Of a stretch of 64,000 bases of DNA, positions 1 to 8,476 are shown piece by piece. The stretch comes from Herminiimonas fonticola (GTDB lineage: Bacteria; Pseudomonadota; Gammaproteobacteria; Burkholderiales; Burkholderiaceae_D): positions 124,001 through 188,000 of the forward strand of contig NZ_PTLZ01000005.1 in assembly GCF_003293745.1 (NCBI RefSeq), read 5' to 3'. The notes below the pieces were generated by a model, which was not told where the DNA came from, ran no database searches, and saw only the letters and a list, made by a program, of their open reading frames with translations. Position numbers and translations under genes: made by a program. The first letter of the stretch is position 1. Each line of letters opens with the position of its first letter.

Positions 1-1458
1 CCACTCGCTGCCCGCATCGCTCCTATCTGCTTTTTCCTGCTCGGCTCGATGTCGGTCTGGTACACCACCTACCTGCTCGGCCGCAGGCCGGAAGCACAAC
101 CGCTGAAGTTGGCTTTCGGCGGCCAACCTGAACCACGCGACTTTGGACGCACACTGGCTGACGGCGCGCTGCTGATTTATCTAGGTTGCCTGGGCTTGCT
201 GGTACACAGCCACGGCACCACGTCCGAAGCTTTGCAGGTTTCGCTGGTCGCATTCTCTCTCTACACCGCCACACGACTGTTTGAATCGCACTCCACCAGA
301 AGTGCCATCGCGTTCGGCCTGGTACTGGGCTTGTTAGTACTGTCGCGCGGCTGGATCGTACCGCTTGCAATCTGGCTGGGCGTCGTTGCACTGGCTACTG
401 CGCACGAACGTGCCGTATTACTGCGCTTGGTGCTGATCGTATTACCGCTGGCAGCATTGCCGGCAGGCTTGTGGGTATTCGTGAACCATCAGCTTCAACC
501 GTTCGGCACTACGCCGACCGAAGCATGGATGGCATGGAATTATCGTCAGATCGGTGTGCCGACCTTGTCGACACTGCAGTATTTTTTCAAAAACGCGATC
601 TGGTTTGCATGGCCCGCATGGCCGTTTGCAATCTGGGCCGTCTACGCATGGCGTCGTCAACATGAAGCGCTACACATTACCTTGCCGCTCACGTTTTTCG
701 GCACACTGGTTCTGCTCGCATTCCTGAATCCGCGTGGTGAAGAAGCGATTTTGCTGCCACTGCTGCCTATGCTGGCCATTCTCGCTGCATTCGGCTTGCC
801 AACGATGAAGCGTGGTGCCATCAATGCAGTCGACTGGTTCTCGGTCATGATGCTGAGCACCTGCGCGACCTTCATATGGCTAGGCTGGATCGCCAAGCAA
901 ACTGGCTGGCCGGCACAGATTGCAAAAAACGCATTCAAGATCGCACCTGGCTTCAAACCCGAATTCAGCCTGATCACTTTTTTGATTGCCGCCGCCGCAT
1001 CGGCCGGATGGATCTGGATTGTGTACTGGCGCATCTCGCGCCGCCCATCTGTATTGTGGCGCGCAGTAGTTTTGTCATCCGGCGGCATCATCCTGTGCTG
1101 GTTGTTACTGATGACACTGTGGCTGCCATGGGGTAATTACATCAAGAGCTATGCAAGTGTTGCAAAACAAGTTGACGTCGTACTGCCGACAGTCAAACGT
1201 TGTGTCGCAACCAATTTAGGCCCATCGCAACGCGCGTCGTTTGCTTACTTCGGACAAATCCAGTTTTCGCAATTTGGCGACAAGAACTGCGATTACCTGT
1301 TATTGCAAGATAACCATCGCGGCAACGACAGCACACCTAACCTGACGCGCTACAACCAGCAATGGAAACTGATCTGGCAAGGCCGACGCCCTGCTGACAG
1401 GGAAGAACGCTTCCGCCTTTATCGACGCGTCTATTCAACGCAAACAGAGCAGGAATGA
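1..1458 (+). CDS. Membrane glycosyltransferase, ArnT/PMT-like (5'-truncated)
   Basis: The reading frame is open from base 1, so the true start lies upstream; the first ATG in the window is at 49. The visible 486 codons are strongly hydrophobic with about eight to ten membrane segments, followed by a soluble C-terminal stretch (roughly the last 110 residues). This is the layout of polyprenol-phosphate-sugar-dependent glycosyltransferases of the ArnT/dolichyl-mannosyltransferase class, which add a sugar to lipid A or protein on the periplasmic side. The catalytic N-terminal loop with its acidic residues is outside the window, so substrate cannot be judged. A hairpin without a T-run lies just after the stop. 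Family call is moderate; it could also be another multi-pass GT-C enzyme. Confidence 0.7.
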   Translation, partial: PLAARIAPICFFLLGSMSVWYTTYLLGRRPEAQPLKLAFGGQPEPRDFGRTLADGALLIYLGCLGLLVHSHGTTSEALQVSLVAFSLYTATRLFESHSTRSAIAFGLVLGLLVLSRGWIVPLAIWLGVVALATAHERAVLLRLVLIVLPLAALPAGLWVFVNHQLQPFGTTPTEAWMAWNYRQIGVPTLSTLQYFFKNAIWFAWPAWPFAIWAVYAWRRQHEALHITLPLTFFGTLVLLAFLNPRGEEAILLPLLPMLAILAAFGLPTMKRGAINAVDWFSVMMLSTCATFIWLGWIAKQTGWPAQIAKNAFKIAPGFKPEFSLITFLIAAAASAGWIWIVYWRISRRPSVLWRAVVLSSGGIILCWLLLMTLWLPWGNYIKSYASVAKQVDVVLPTVKRCVATNLGPSQRASFAYFGQIQFSQFGDKNCDYLLLQDNHRGNDSTPNLTRYNQQWKLIWQGRRPADREERFRLYRRVYSTQTEQE

Positions 1459-1526
1459 CCTACTGCCATTAGTGATGGCAAGTCATGGCTGAAGTAGAAA
1501 TAAGGCGGATGGTCTGACAATAATGC

Positions 1527-1560
1527 AGGCCCATTTCATCAACCAAGCAAGATGGGCCTT
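1527..1560 (+). terminator. Terminator-like hairpin before tRNA-Leu
   Basis: An 8-bp inverted repeat, AGGCCCAT (1527-1534) and ATGGGCCT (1552-1559), encloses a 17-nt loop after the glycosyltransferase gene. No T-run follows and the right arm abuts the tRNA promoter. Weak call. Confidence 0.3.
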
Positions 1561-1587
1561 GCTCAAATCAGCAAAATCACGCATAAT
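1559..1587 (+). promoter_or_regulatory. Sigma-70 promoter of tRNA-Leu
   Basis: TTGCTC (1559-1564) and CATAAT (1582-1587) are separated by 17 bp and end 14 bp before the first tRNA base. This is the expected geometry for a vegetative promoter driving a monocistronic tRNA. Confidence 0.6.
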
Positions 1588-1601
1588 GCTCAGCTTGCGT
1601 T

Positions 1602-1686
1602 GCCGAGATGGCGGAACAGGTAGACGCACGGGACTCAAAATCCCGCGCCGCAAGGCGTGCCGGTTCGATTCCGGCTCTCGGCACCA
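1602..1686 (+). tRNA. tRNA-Leu (anticodon CAA)
   Basis: An 85-nt class II tRNA. The acceptor arms GCCGAGA and TCTCGGC pair fully, the anticodon loop reads CTCAAAA (anticodon CAA), a long variable arm follows, the T-loop is GGTTCGATTCC, and the CCA end is encoded (1684-1686). It decodes UUG. It has its own promoter upstream and a strong terminator downstream, so it is probably a single-gene transcript. Confidence 0.97.
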
Positions 1687-1714
1687 GTCAGACATGCAGT
1701 AAGCTTCAAAACAG

Positions 1715-1752
1715 AAACCCGTATTTAGCCTAGCGCTGATACGGGTTTTTTG
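1715..1752 (+). terminator. Rho-independent terminator of tRNA-Leu
   Basis: A 10-bp perfect stem, AAACCCGTAT (1715-1724) and ATACGGGTTT (1739-1748), with a 14-nt loop and a T-run running into TTTTTTG. Confidence 0.85.
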
Positions 1753-1811
1753 TTGTTTCAGACAAATTGAAACGTCTGAATTTCTTACCTTAAAACAGCG
1801 CTGTCGCTACT

Positions 1812-3377
1812 TCACGCTTTTTCTTGTATGAGAAACTGAGCCAACTCATTAATCGGCATAGCCTTGGCGAAGAGCCAGCCTTGTGCGTACTGAACGCCTC
1901 TTTCGCGCAAGAACTCTGCCTGCATTTCAGTTTCAACGCCTTCTGCAATCATTTTAATATCCAGCGATTTTGCCATTTCTATGATGTGCAATACGACGGT
2001 GCTGGTCGCTGCATCGGTGCCTATCGTGTCGACAAATGATTTATCGATCTTCAGATAATCAACCTCAAACGTCGTCAGATAAGAGAGGCTGGAGTAGCCC
2101 GTACCGAAATCATCGATAGCAACACAGATACCCATATCGCGGAAGTCGCGCGCCACATCATGTGCAAGTTCGGTATTGATAAAACCACGTTCAGTTGCCT
2201 CCACCATCAAATTCTTGGGCTTGATCCATGTGCGCTCCATCAGTTCTCGCAGACTGGAAACGATATTCACAGACTGCAGATCGGCCGCGGAAAGATTGAT
2301 TGCCAGGTGAAAATCGGGATGGTCCTGTATCAGCGCAGGCATATCACGTTCTATCAATTGAAGGACACGGGCCGTAATACGCAAGATTAAATTACTTTCT
2401 TCGGCAATCGGAATGAAGAGGTCGGGCGCGACCAGTTTTCCGTTAGAACGCCGCCAGCGCATCAATGCTTCCGCACCTACGCAGCGGCCAGTCTGAAGAT
2501 CGATTACCGGTTGATATTCAAGGAAAAATTCTTTTCGTTTGAGCGCCGTCCGCAAGATGGAAGGCCAGGAAGTCTGTTGCTTCGCCAAAAAATAAAATGC
2601 GATCGCCAATAAAATTCCCGCCACTATTCCGACAGGTACAAGAACCATGGATAATTTTTTTGACCTGATGTCTACATATTTGACGGGTACTGCAGCCACT
2701 GAGGTCCAGTCAAATTCCTTGGAACGTCGTATGGCGACGACGTAGTCACCGTCGAAAAAACTGGCGAACCCTTCTTTGGGAAGAGGTCGCAACCATTCTT
2801 TTTTAAACACTCCGCGCGTTAATAACAATCGTCCGGTACTCGTATTCACCGAGGCTAAAGATACATCACGCTGATCTTCGAAAACATCAAGAGGAAGTTC
2901 GCGGTGGATAATAGCGGCATAGCCATATTTCTCGATCATGATGAAGCGCATTCCCGGCGCAATCGAGAGCATTACCTGCATGCGGACTGAAGCACCTGTA
3001 GTGCTTATATAGTCAACGGGGCCTAGTTCTATTCCGCTCCCGTGATGTCCAAGCGAAGAACACATCCAACGCCCGTTCGCAACATGACCAACTGCCTGCA
3101 GATAACTTGCGCTGATGTCGATCTCTCGCATCAGCTGGATATTTTTTTCTGAACAAGGATCTGCCGGCTTGTCTTTTCTTAGCTCGACAAACGCCGCCTT
3201 GATTTGTGAATTGGTTTTATCAGTCCGACGTTGTAATTCATCAGCGAGTGACAAGGCACTGGCCGTTTCGATATCCAGACTTTGTTGATGTGAAATGTAA
3301 AGCGACGCCGCAATAGGTGCAGCAATGGCAAGTGTGCCGACAAACACAACCAAACCGATGGATACAATACGATTCAC
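1812..3377 (-). CDS. c-di-GMP phosphodiesterase, CSS-motif sensor plus EAL domain
   Basis: A 521-residue inner-membrane protein predicted to hydrolyse cyclic di-GMP. An N-terminal membrane segment is followed by a periplasmic CSS-motif domain (CSS near residue 105; redox-sensing cysteines in known relatives), a second membrane segment near residue 240, and a full EAL domain. Catalytic signatures are visible: EAL near residue 301, then NLSAADL, EATERGF, DDFGTGYSSL, KIDKSFV and EGVET. There is no GGDEF domain, so it should only degrade the messenger. I chose the GTG start at 3377 because AGGG lies about 6 bases upstream; a TTG at 3389 has no such site. It stands alone between the tRNA and a hydrolase gene. 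Confidence 0.88.
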   Translation of the reverse strand: MNRIVSIGLVVFVGTLAIAAPIAASLYISHQQSLDIETASALSLADELQRRTDKTNSQIKAAFVELRKDKPADPCSEKNIQLMREIDISASYLQAVGHVANGRWMCSSLGHHGSGIELGPVDYISTTGASVRMQVMLSIAPGMRFIMIEKYGYAAIIHRELPLDVFEDQRDVSLASVNTSTGRLLLTRGVFKKEWLRPLPKEGFASFFDGDYVVAIRRSKEFDWTSVAAVPVKYVDIRSKKLSMVLVPVGIVAGILLAIAFYFLAKQQTSWPSILRTALKRKEFFLEYQPVIDLQTGRCVGAEALMRWRRSNGKLVAPDLFIPIAEESNLILRITARVLQLIERDMPALIQDHPDFHLAINLSAADLQSVNIVSSLRELMERTWIKPKNLMVEATERGFINTELAHDVARDFRDMGICVAIDDFGTGYSSLSYLTTFEVDYLKIDKSFVDTIGTDAATSTVVLHIIEMAKSLDIKMIAEGVETEMQAEFLRERGVQYAQGWLFAKAMPINELAQFLIQEKA

Positions 3378-3532
3378 GTATACCCTCAAGAAGCACTCAT
3401 TTAATGACGGCGAGAGAATCCATACTTACGTAGATTTCAATACCGGAACTAAGCTTCGAGAATAATATATGCATTTTAGCAACGTGAACATATGTGAATT
3501 CCACGTCGCTTATTTCATTGTTACGCACACCT

Positions 3533-4435
3533 TTACTTGACATTATCTGTGGTTGTGCGACCACCATCTGATTTGATGAATTGATCGACTTCATCAAGCA
3601 CAGGTGCCAGATGCTGGAAGGGCCAGACCAGACTCGCGATCAAGGTTGCATGAGATGGCTTGGAAAAATAGAGTTCTTTTACCGAGACACCGGCAGCTTT
3701 TAACTTTGTCGCCATGCCGCCTGTATTGCGTTGCGGGTTGACGAGTTTGTCTTCACTGGCAGCAATCAGCAAGGCCGGTGGTGAACCGGCAAGCGCATAT
3801 TTAATGGGCTGCGACTCTGGCGGGGAATAAGGAAAATGAAATACCGGTTTGACGTCGGGATTCTCGATAGGCAAAAAGTCATACGGGCCGGCCAATCCTA
3901 TCCAGCCTCGCACGATGGTCGGTGACAAACCCGATTGCGCAAGCCAGCGTTTATCCAATGCGACCATAGCTGCGTTGTACGCACCCGAGCTGTGCCCCAT
4001 CACAAAGATATGCTGCGCATCGCCACCGTAGCGGACAATCTGCTTATTGGTCCATGCGACTGCAGCAGCACTGTCCTCAATAAAACTCGGATAACGCACT
4101 TGCGGATACAGGCGATAGTCAGCGACAACGGTGACGATACCGCGCGATGCCAAAGCTGAACCGACGAATGCGTAATCAGCACGCTCACCCTTGTTCCATG
4201 AGCCACCATAAAAGAATACGACCACGGGTGCCGGGCTGCTGGCGGAGACAGGCGTGTAGACATCCAAACGTTGACGTGGATCGTCGCCGTAAGCGATATC
4301 AGCTGACTTTTTATAACTGCTCGCCGGTGTCACTGCATTCAATATGGTAAGCGGTGAGCAGGCACTGAGTCCCAGCACGATTGCAATGCCAGTCGAAACA
4401 ATGACCCCCCTTTTCAATCGAGTCGACAGCGGCAT
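3533..4435 (-). CDS. Alpha/beta-hydrolase (esterase-like) lipoprotein
   Basis: A 300-residue predicted outer-envelope lipoprotein: the signal peptide ends in the lipobox LSAC, giving a lipidated cysteine near residue 26. The fold is the esterase/carboxylesterase class: oxyanion region FFYGGSW, nucleophile elbow GHSSG with the catalytic serine near residue 147, and a late histidine in KPSHATL. The usual HGG oxyanion motif reads YGG here. GGAG lies 8 bases before the ATG, supporting the start. Substrate is unknown. It is transcribed toward the EAL gene with a 155-bp gap, so co-transcription is possible but not shown. Confidence 0.8.
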   Translation of the reverse strand: MPLSTRLKRGVIVSTGIAIVLGLSACSPLTILNAVTPASSYKKSADIAYGDDPRQRLDVYTPVSASSPAPVVVFFYGGSWNKGERADYAFVGSALASRGIVTVVADYRLYPQVRYPSFIEDSAAAVAWTNKQIVRYGGDAQHIFVMGHSSGAYNAAMVALDKRWLAQSGLSPTIVRGWIGLAGPYDFLPIENPDVKPVFHFPYSPPESQPIKYALAGSPPALLIAASEDKLVNPQRNTGGMATKLKAAGVSVKELYFSKPSHATLIASLVWPFQHLAPVLDEVDQFIKSDGGRTTTDNVK

Positions 4436-4457
4436 GCAGAGTTCTCCAGTATGGTTG

Positions 4458-4496
4458 AACGGGCAGTCGGCACTTTCAATTGGCCGACCGACCGTT
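4458..4496 (-). terminator. Hairpin after the anti-sigma gene
   Basis: On the minus strand AACGG-N3-GTCGGC pairs with GCCGAC-N3-CCGTT around a roughly 10-nt loop, just downstream of the anti-sigma stop. No T-run follows, so it is only terminator-like. Confidence 0.4.
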
Positions 4497-4509
4497 TAAC
4501 AAGCTATTG

Positions 4510-5223
4510 CTAGATTTTTACCCATGCGCCTTTGTACAGTATCGGCCCGGTCGCTTTGTTCGGATCACCCGAACCGCCTTTTGGCTCCAGCGTAACGGCC
4601 AGGATAGGCGCCGCGTCTGGCGAGGTTGCATCACCCAGCACCACGGTATGGCTACCCTGCTCGTCAATCAAGCCGACCGAACGCACTTTGCCGTCTTTGG
4701 TAATCGCCCACAGCTCAAGACTCTTGTCTGCGGCGAGTGCCTGCGGTTGCACCACCTTGATGGTCATGCGGTTCTTGCTGGCGTCGCCGGTAGCCACAGC
4801 GATCAGTTGTGCGTTGTCATCGTTCAGCATCGCGACAAAGGAAGTGACCGGCACATCTGTCGTTGGGCGCATCATCAGCACCGACAGGAAGATCAACGCA
4901 GCGGTGGTCGATACCATGCCGAGGCCACGCCAGAAGCTGATGTCATCGCGCAGGTTCAGCCAGTAAGCCAACTTCCGTTTCGCAGGACTTTGCAGATCAA
5001 GTCGTTTGGAGATCGAAGCCCAAACAGAAGGCGATGGCTGCACGGCTGTTGAAAACTCCAGCATAGGCAGCAGATGATCTTGCCATTCGGCGACCGCGCG
5101 ACGTAATGCTGCATCGGCCTTCATCCATGTTTCCAGACGGCGGCGCGCGCCACCAATCAAGGTACCGAGCACATACTCGGATGCCAGTTTGTCGCGCAGG
5201 GATTCGTTATGTTGGATATTCAT
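4510..5223 (-). CDS. Anti-sigma factor, RskA-like
   Basis: A 237-residue single-pass membrane protein. The N-terminal cytoplasmic part (SLRDKLASEYVLGTL, then ALRRAVAEWQDHL) resembles the sigma-binding zinc-free anti-sigma domain; a membrane helix near residues 100-120 (GLGMVSTTAALIFLSVLMM) is followed by a periplasmic RskA-type C-terminal domain (SLELWAITKDGKVRSVGLI). It should hold the ECF sigma encoded immediately upstream inactive until a signal triggers release. The ATG at 5223 overlaps the sigma stop in an ATGA junction, so translation is coupled; a longer frame to 5247 lies inside the sigma gene and is less likely. Confidence 0.88.
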   Translation of the reverse strand: MNIQHNESLRDKLASEYVLGTLIGGARRRLETWMKADAALRRAVAEWQDHLLPMLEFSTAVQPSPSVWASISKRLDLQSPAKRKLAYWLNLRDDISFWRGLGMVSTTAALIFLSVLMMRPTTDVPVTSFVAMLNDDNAQLIAVATGDASKNRMTIKVVQPQALAADKSLELWAITKDGKVRSVGLIDEQGSHTVVLGDATSPDAAPILAVTLEPKGGSGDPNKATGPILYKGAWVKI

Positions 5224-5792
5224 GCTTGCTCCGCCGGGTTCAGGCAAATTTTCAGACGGGCAAGACCACGTCGCACCCAGGTTTTGATCGTGCCTATCGG
5301 CAGCTTCATTTGCTCGGCTACCTCGCTGTGCGACAGGTCATGGAAAAATGCCAGCGCAATCGCTTGTCTGTGCAAACTTTCCAGCCGCGCAAAGCAGCGT
5401 GCCAATGCCTTTGATTGATCCGATAACTGCAAGGCTTCTATCGGAGTGGGATCGCTACTTTCCAGCGCCGCCATCACGGCAGGGTCAAAACTGTCGTCAT
5501 CGATCTCTACGATTTGATCGGTTTTACGCAAGGCATCGAAGGCCTTGTTACGCACGATGGTGCTCATCCACGTCATCGGAGCCGCCAAACTGGCTTGATA
5601 CGTCCCCGCGTTATTCCAGATGCTGACAAAACTCTCTTGCAATACTTCTTCAGCCAGTTCGCGCTTGTGCAGTATGCGCAGCGCAAAACCGAAGAGCTTG
5701 GGTGAACTTGCGTCATACAGTGCGCGAAACGCTTCGGCATCTTTGCGCGCGACTTTAACGAGCCATGTTTTAAGTTGTTCCGGTTCAAGCAT
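5220..5792 (-). CDS. ECF-family RNA polymerase sigma factor (SigK/RpoE-like)
   Basis: A 190-residue ECF sigma factor. Region 2 is visible as DAEAFRALYDASSPKLFGFA through PMTWMSTIVRNKAFDALRK, and region 4 as the helix-turn-helix segment LPIGTIKTWVRRGLARLK. The frame is open up to 6086, but the start at 5792 gives the normal family length and has GGGA upstream; the promoter proposed at 6019-6044 would also start transcription downstream of most of that extension. It pairs with the RskA-like anti-sigma and is divergent from a six-gene lipid/redox operon that it probably controls. The inducing signal cannot be read from sequence; singlet oxygen or oxidative stress is suggested by related clusters. 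Confidence 0.88.
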   Translation of the reverse strand: MLEPEQLKTWLVKVARKDAEAFRALYDASSPKLFGFALRILHKRELAEEVLQESFVSIWNNAGTYQASLAAPMTWMSTIVRNKAFDALRKTDQIVEIDDDSFDPAVMAALESSDPTPIEALQLSDQSKALARCFARLESLHRQAIALAFFHDLSHSEVAEQMKLPIGTIKTWVRRGLARLKICLNPAEQA

Positions 5793-6018
5793 TGATAGGT
5801 CCCGATCAAAATATTGACGAAGTGGCATACGGCGTATGGTACGTGATTCACGCTGCATGGCCGGAAATAATCGTCGTCTAGTCTCTTGATCAGGTACTGC
5901 ATAAATTACAGATCCTTTGATATTGCAGGTGGAATCAAATGCGCAGCATGGGAAGCGTGAATCCTGACGCGCCAAGGAATGTGCGCATGCTTCATTCTTG
6001 CCGGCTTGCATGACGATA

Positions 6019-6044
6019 TACGGTGCTCGCTTGACTATGGATTC
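6019..6044 (-). promoter_or_regulatory. Putative ECF promoter of the sigma/anti-sigma operon
   Basis: Read on the minus strand: GAATCCA (6044-6038), 15-bp spacer, CGTA (6022-6019). The same elements at the same spacing occur in the opposite direction at 6117-6142. CGTA-type -10 elements are common for ECF sigmas. It implies autoregulation with a leader of about 220 bases. Confidence 0.55.
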
Positions 6045-6116
6045 AAAAAATTCAAAAACTTCTGCCCCCTGCTCATTCCCGTCCAAAAAATTATTTTCAA
6101 TTATTTGAAAATAATT

Positions 6117-6142
6117 GCATCCAATTGCCGCTCTGCTGCGTA
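6117..6142 (+). promoter_or_regulatory. Putative ECF promoter of the lipid/redox operon
   Basis: GCATCCA (6117-6123), 15-bp spacer, CGTA (6139-6142), about 130 bp before the first gene. It matches the divergent copy at 6019-6044 in both boxes and in spacing. Confidence 0.6.
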
Positions 6143-6278
6143 GTACACATATACGGCGGCAATAACAGATCCAGTTCTTGTCCGTTTTGCCGCCACTCCT
6201 TTAGTTGGATGACTGCTTGTTGGCTATAGCCGCTCTCGTTAGCGCAGCCCTTGCAGCGCAAAGATGGAGCAATTAAAA

Positions 6279-7643
6279 ATGGAAATGAAAATCGCTGTCG
6301 CAGGGTCAGGAATCGCTGGCTTGTCGTGCGCCTACCGGCTGGCAGAAGCCGGTTACGACGTGACCTTGTTTGAAGCCAACAATTATTTTGGCGGCCACAC
6401 ACACACCGTCGATGTCACGCTGGATGGCTATACGCATGGTGTCGATACCGGTTTTCTGGTTTTTAACAGAAAGACCTATCCGAACCTGATCGCGCTTTTT
6501 TCTGAACTGAAGGTGGAAACGGCCGCGACCGATATGTCCTTCTCGGTCAAGCTGCCGCTCGCCAATCGCACACTGGAATGGGCAGGTGGCAATCTGGATG
6601 CAGTATTTGCACAACGCCGCAATCTGGTCAGTCCACGCTTTCATCAAATGCTGCGTGACATTCTGCGCTTTAACCAGAACGCGACGAGGCTGGCGGTGAA
6701 TGCTGATGCCAAATCCAGTCTGGAGCTGCAGGCAGAGGTAGATCAAGATATGACGCTAGGCAGATATCTGACCCAACACAACTACAGCAAGGAATTCCGC
6801 GATTGGTATTTGCTGCCGATGGCGGGCTGCATCTGGTCCTGCCCTACCGAGCAGATGCTTGCGTTCCCATTGACTTCCTTCCTGCACTTTTGCCACAACC
6901 ACGGACTGCTGCAAATCAACGACAGACCGCAATGGCAAACCGTTAGAGGTGGCGCACGACGTTATGTCGACAAGATGCTGGCCACGATTCCGCACAAACA
7001 TTTGAATACGACTATCGAATCGGTGACACGCGCAAGCACCAACAACGTCATCAAAATTACCGTGCAGACACGTCACGACGAACAAATCTGTGAACACGTT
7101 TTCGATCACATCGTACTTGCCAGCCATAGCGATCAGTCTTTGCGCATATTGCAAGATGCCAGCGCTGCTGAAAAATCACTTCTGTCTGCGATCACCTATC
7201 AAGCAAACAAGGCTGTGCTGCACACTGACACAAGGTGTCTGCCGAAGGAAAAGAAAACCTGGTCGGCGTGGAATTATCAAAGTGTGCAAGATGGCCGTGA
7301 GCCCCGGGTCTGCGTGCACTACCTGATAAACCAGTTGCAACCGCTGCCGTTCAAACAGTCAGTCATCGTTTCGCTGAATCCCATCGATGCACCTCACCCG
7401 GACAGCGTGCTCGGCAGCTACGACTATGCGCACCCGATATTCGATGCCAAGGCGATCGCCGCACAACGCAAGCTGTCATCTATTCAAGGCAAGCAAAATA
7501 CCTGGTTCGCAGGAGCATGGACCGGCTATGGCTTTCATGAGGACGGGTTGAAGTCGGGCATCGCCGTGGCACAAGCCATCATGGCACTACCGGCTAAATC
7601 TGCCGACGCCACGCCACGAAAACTAGCTGTCGCTTACTGCTAG
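6279..7643 (+). CDS. FAD/NAD(P)-binding oxidoreductase, amine-oxidase-like (COG2907)
   Basis: A 454-residue soluble flavoprotein. The N-terminus has the dinucleotide fold (KIAVAGSGIAGLSCAYRL) and the following GGHTHTV segment typical of the amine-oxidase-like group; a C-terminal FAD contact appears as WFAGAWTGYGFHEDGLKSG. The ATG at 6279 has GGAG 9 bases upstream; an in-frame ATG at 6264 overlaps that site. It leads an operon with DUF1365 and a CFA-synthase-like methyltransferase, a trio widely found together and tied in Rhodobacter to the singlet-oxygen sigma regulon and unusual membrane fatty acids. The likely role is oxidation of a modified acyl chain; the exact reaction is not established from sequence. 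Confidence 0.85.
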   Translation: MEMKIAVAGSGIAGLSCAYRLAEAGYDVTLFEANNYFGGHTHTVDVTLDGYTHGVDTGFLVFNRKTYPNLIALFSELKVETAATDMSFSVKLPLANRTLEWAGGNLDAVFAQRRNLVSPRFHQMLRDILRFNQNATRLAVNADAKSSLELQAEVDQDMTLGRYLTQHNYSKEFRDWYLLPMAGCIWSCPTEQMLAFPLTSFLHFCHNHGLLQINDRPQWQTVRGGARRYVDKMLATIPHKHLNTTIESVTRASTNNVIKITVQTRHDEQICEHVFDHIVLASHSDQSLRILQDASAAEKSLLSAITYQANKAVLHTDTRCLPKEKKTWSAWNYQSVQDGREPRVCVHYLINQLQPLPFKQSVIVSLNPIDAPHPDSVLGSYDYAHPIFDAKAIAAQRKLSSIQGKQNTWFAGAWTGYGFHEDGLKSGIAVAQAIMALPAKSADATPRKLAVAYC

Positions 7644-7663
7644 CAAGCTGACGAGACAGAATC

Positions 7664-8476
7664 ATGAGCGCCATCAACCGACCACAACTATGTTTTGGTA
7701 GCGTCAGCCACCGTCGTTTGCGGCCTGTCGCGCATGCATTTAACTACGGCGTGTATTTCATGCGATTGCCCTTGCGTTCGATGGCCAATACCCATTTCGA
7801 CATGAACCGTCTGTCTCGCTTGTTCTCGCATAACCGTTTCAATCTTTTGTCGTTCCACGATAAAGATCACGGTGACGATATGCAAACACCACTGGAATGG
7901 ATAGACGGCTTGCTGGAGCGCGAAGGTATCAAGGATGCCGATGGCGAGATCTGGCTGCAGGCATTCCCGCGTGTCTTGGGTTATGTCTTCAATCCGGTGT
8001 CCTTCTGGTTCTGTCATCGCAGTGATGGTCAGCTGCGTGCCGTGTTATGCGAAGTGCGGAATACCTTTGGCGAGCGCCATCGTTATCTGCTCGATACCGG
8101 TGAGGCGATGCCGTATGGCATAGAGCTGACAGCACGCAAGATATTTCATGTCTCGCCTTTTTGCGAAATCAAAGGTGACTATCGTTTTCGCTTCATGCGC
8201 ACAACACAAACATACGTGGACGATAGAGACGGCTTAGCTGAACACACTGTCGCGCGCATCAACTACGACGACGATGCGGGGCCGTTATTGTTGACCAGTC
8301 TGTCCGGCATATCACGCCCCTTGAGCAATGGCGTCGTTGCCCAAGCATTCTTTCGTTATCCATTGATGACCTTCGGCGTCGTTGTAAAAATCCATTGGCA
8401 GGCATTACGACTGTGGATCAAGCACGTGCCATTCTTCAGAAAACCGCAGCCACCTTCCCATGAGATGAGCCGATGA
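7664..8476 (+). CDS. DUF1365 family protein
   Basis: A 270-residue protein of the DUF1365 (COG3496) family, recognised from the N-terminal HRRLRPVAHAFNY and the central VLGYVFNPVSFWFCHR. No signal peptide is evident. Its biochemical role is unknown; it nearly always accompanies the FAD oxidoreductase and the cyclopropane-synthase-like gene, so it likely acts in the same lipid modification. It starts 20 bases after the previous stop, and its own stop overlaps the next ATG in an ATGA junction, indicating translational coupling. Confidence 0.88.
   Translation: MSAINRPQLCFGSVSHRRLRPVAHAFNYGVYFMRLPLRSMANTHFDMNRLSRLFSHNRFNLLSFHDKDHGDDMQTPLEWIDGLLEREGIKDADGEIWLQAFPRVLGYVFNPVSFWFCHRSDGQLRAVLCEVRNTFGERHRYLLDTGEAMPYGIELTARKIFHVSPFCEIKGDYRFRFMRTTQTYVDDRDGLAEHTVARINYDDDAGPLLLTSLSGISRPLSNGVVAQAFFRYPLMTFGVVVKIHWQALRLWIKHVPFFRKPQPPSHEMSR

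Larger units (their letters stand above)
5793..6278. other. Divergent regulatory region (486 bp)
   Basis: The gap between the sigma gene and the FAD oxidoreductase holds two oppositely oriented copies of an ECF-like promoter (6019-6044 minus, 6117-6142 plus). The stretch 6075-6115 is A+T rich, with TTATTTTCAATTATTTGAAAATAA, an inverted repeat lying between the two promoters. No further gene was recognised. Confidence 0.6.

Noticed and set aside
3397-3597. 66-codon minus-strand frame just before the EAL gene
   Set aside because: Starts inside the hydrolase gene in another frame, no ribosome site and no family resemblance.
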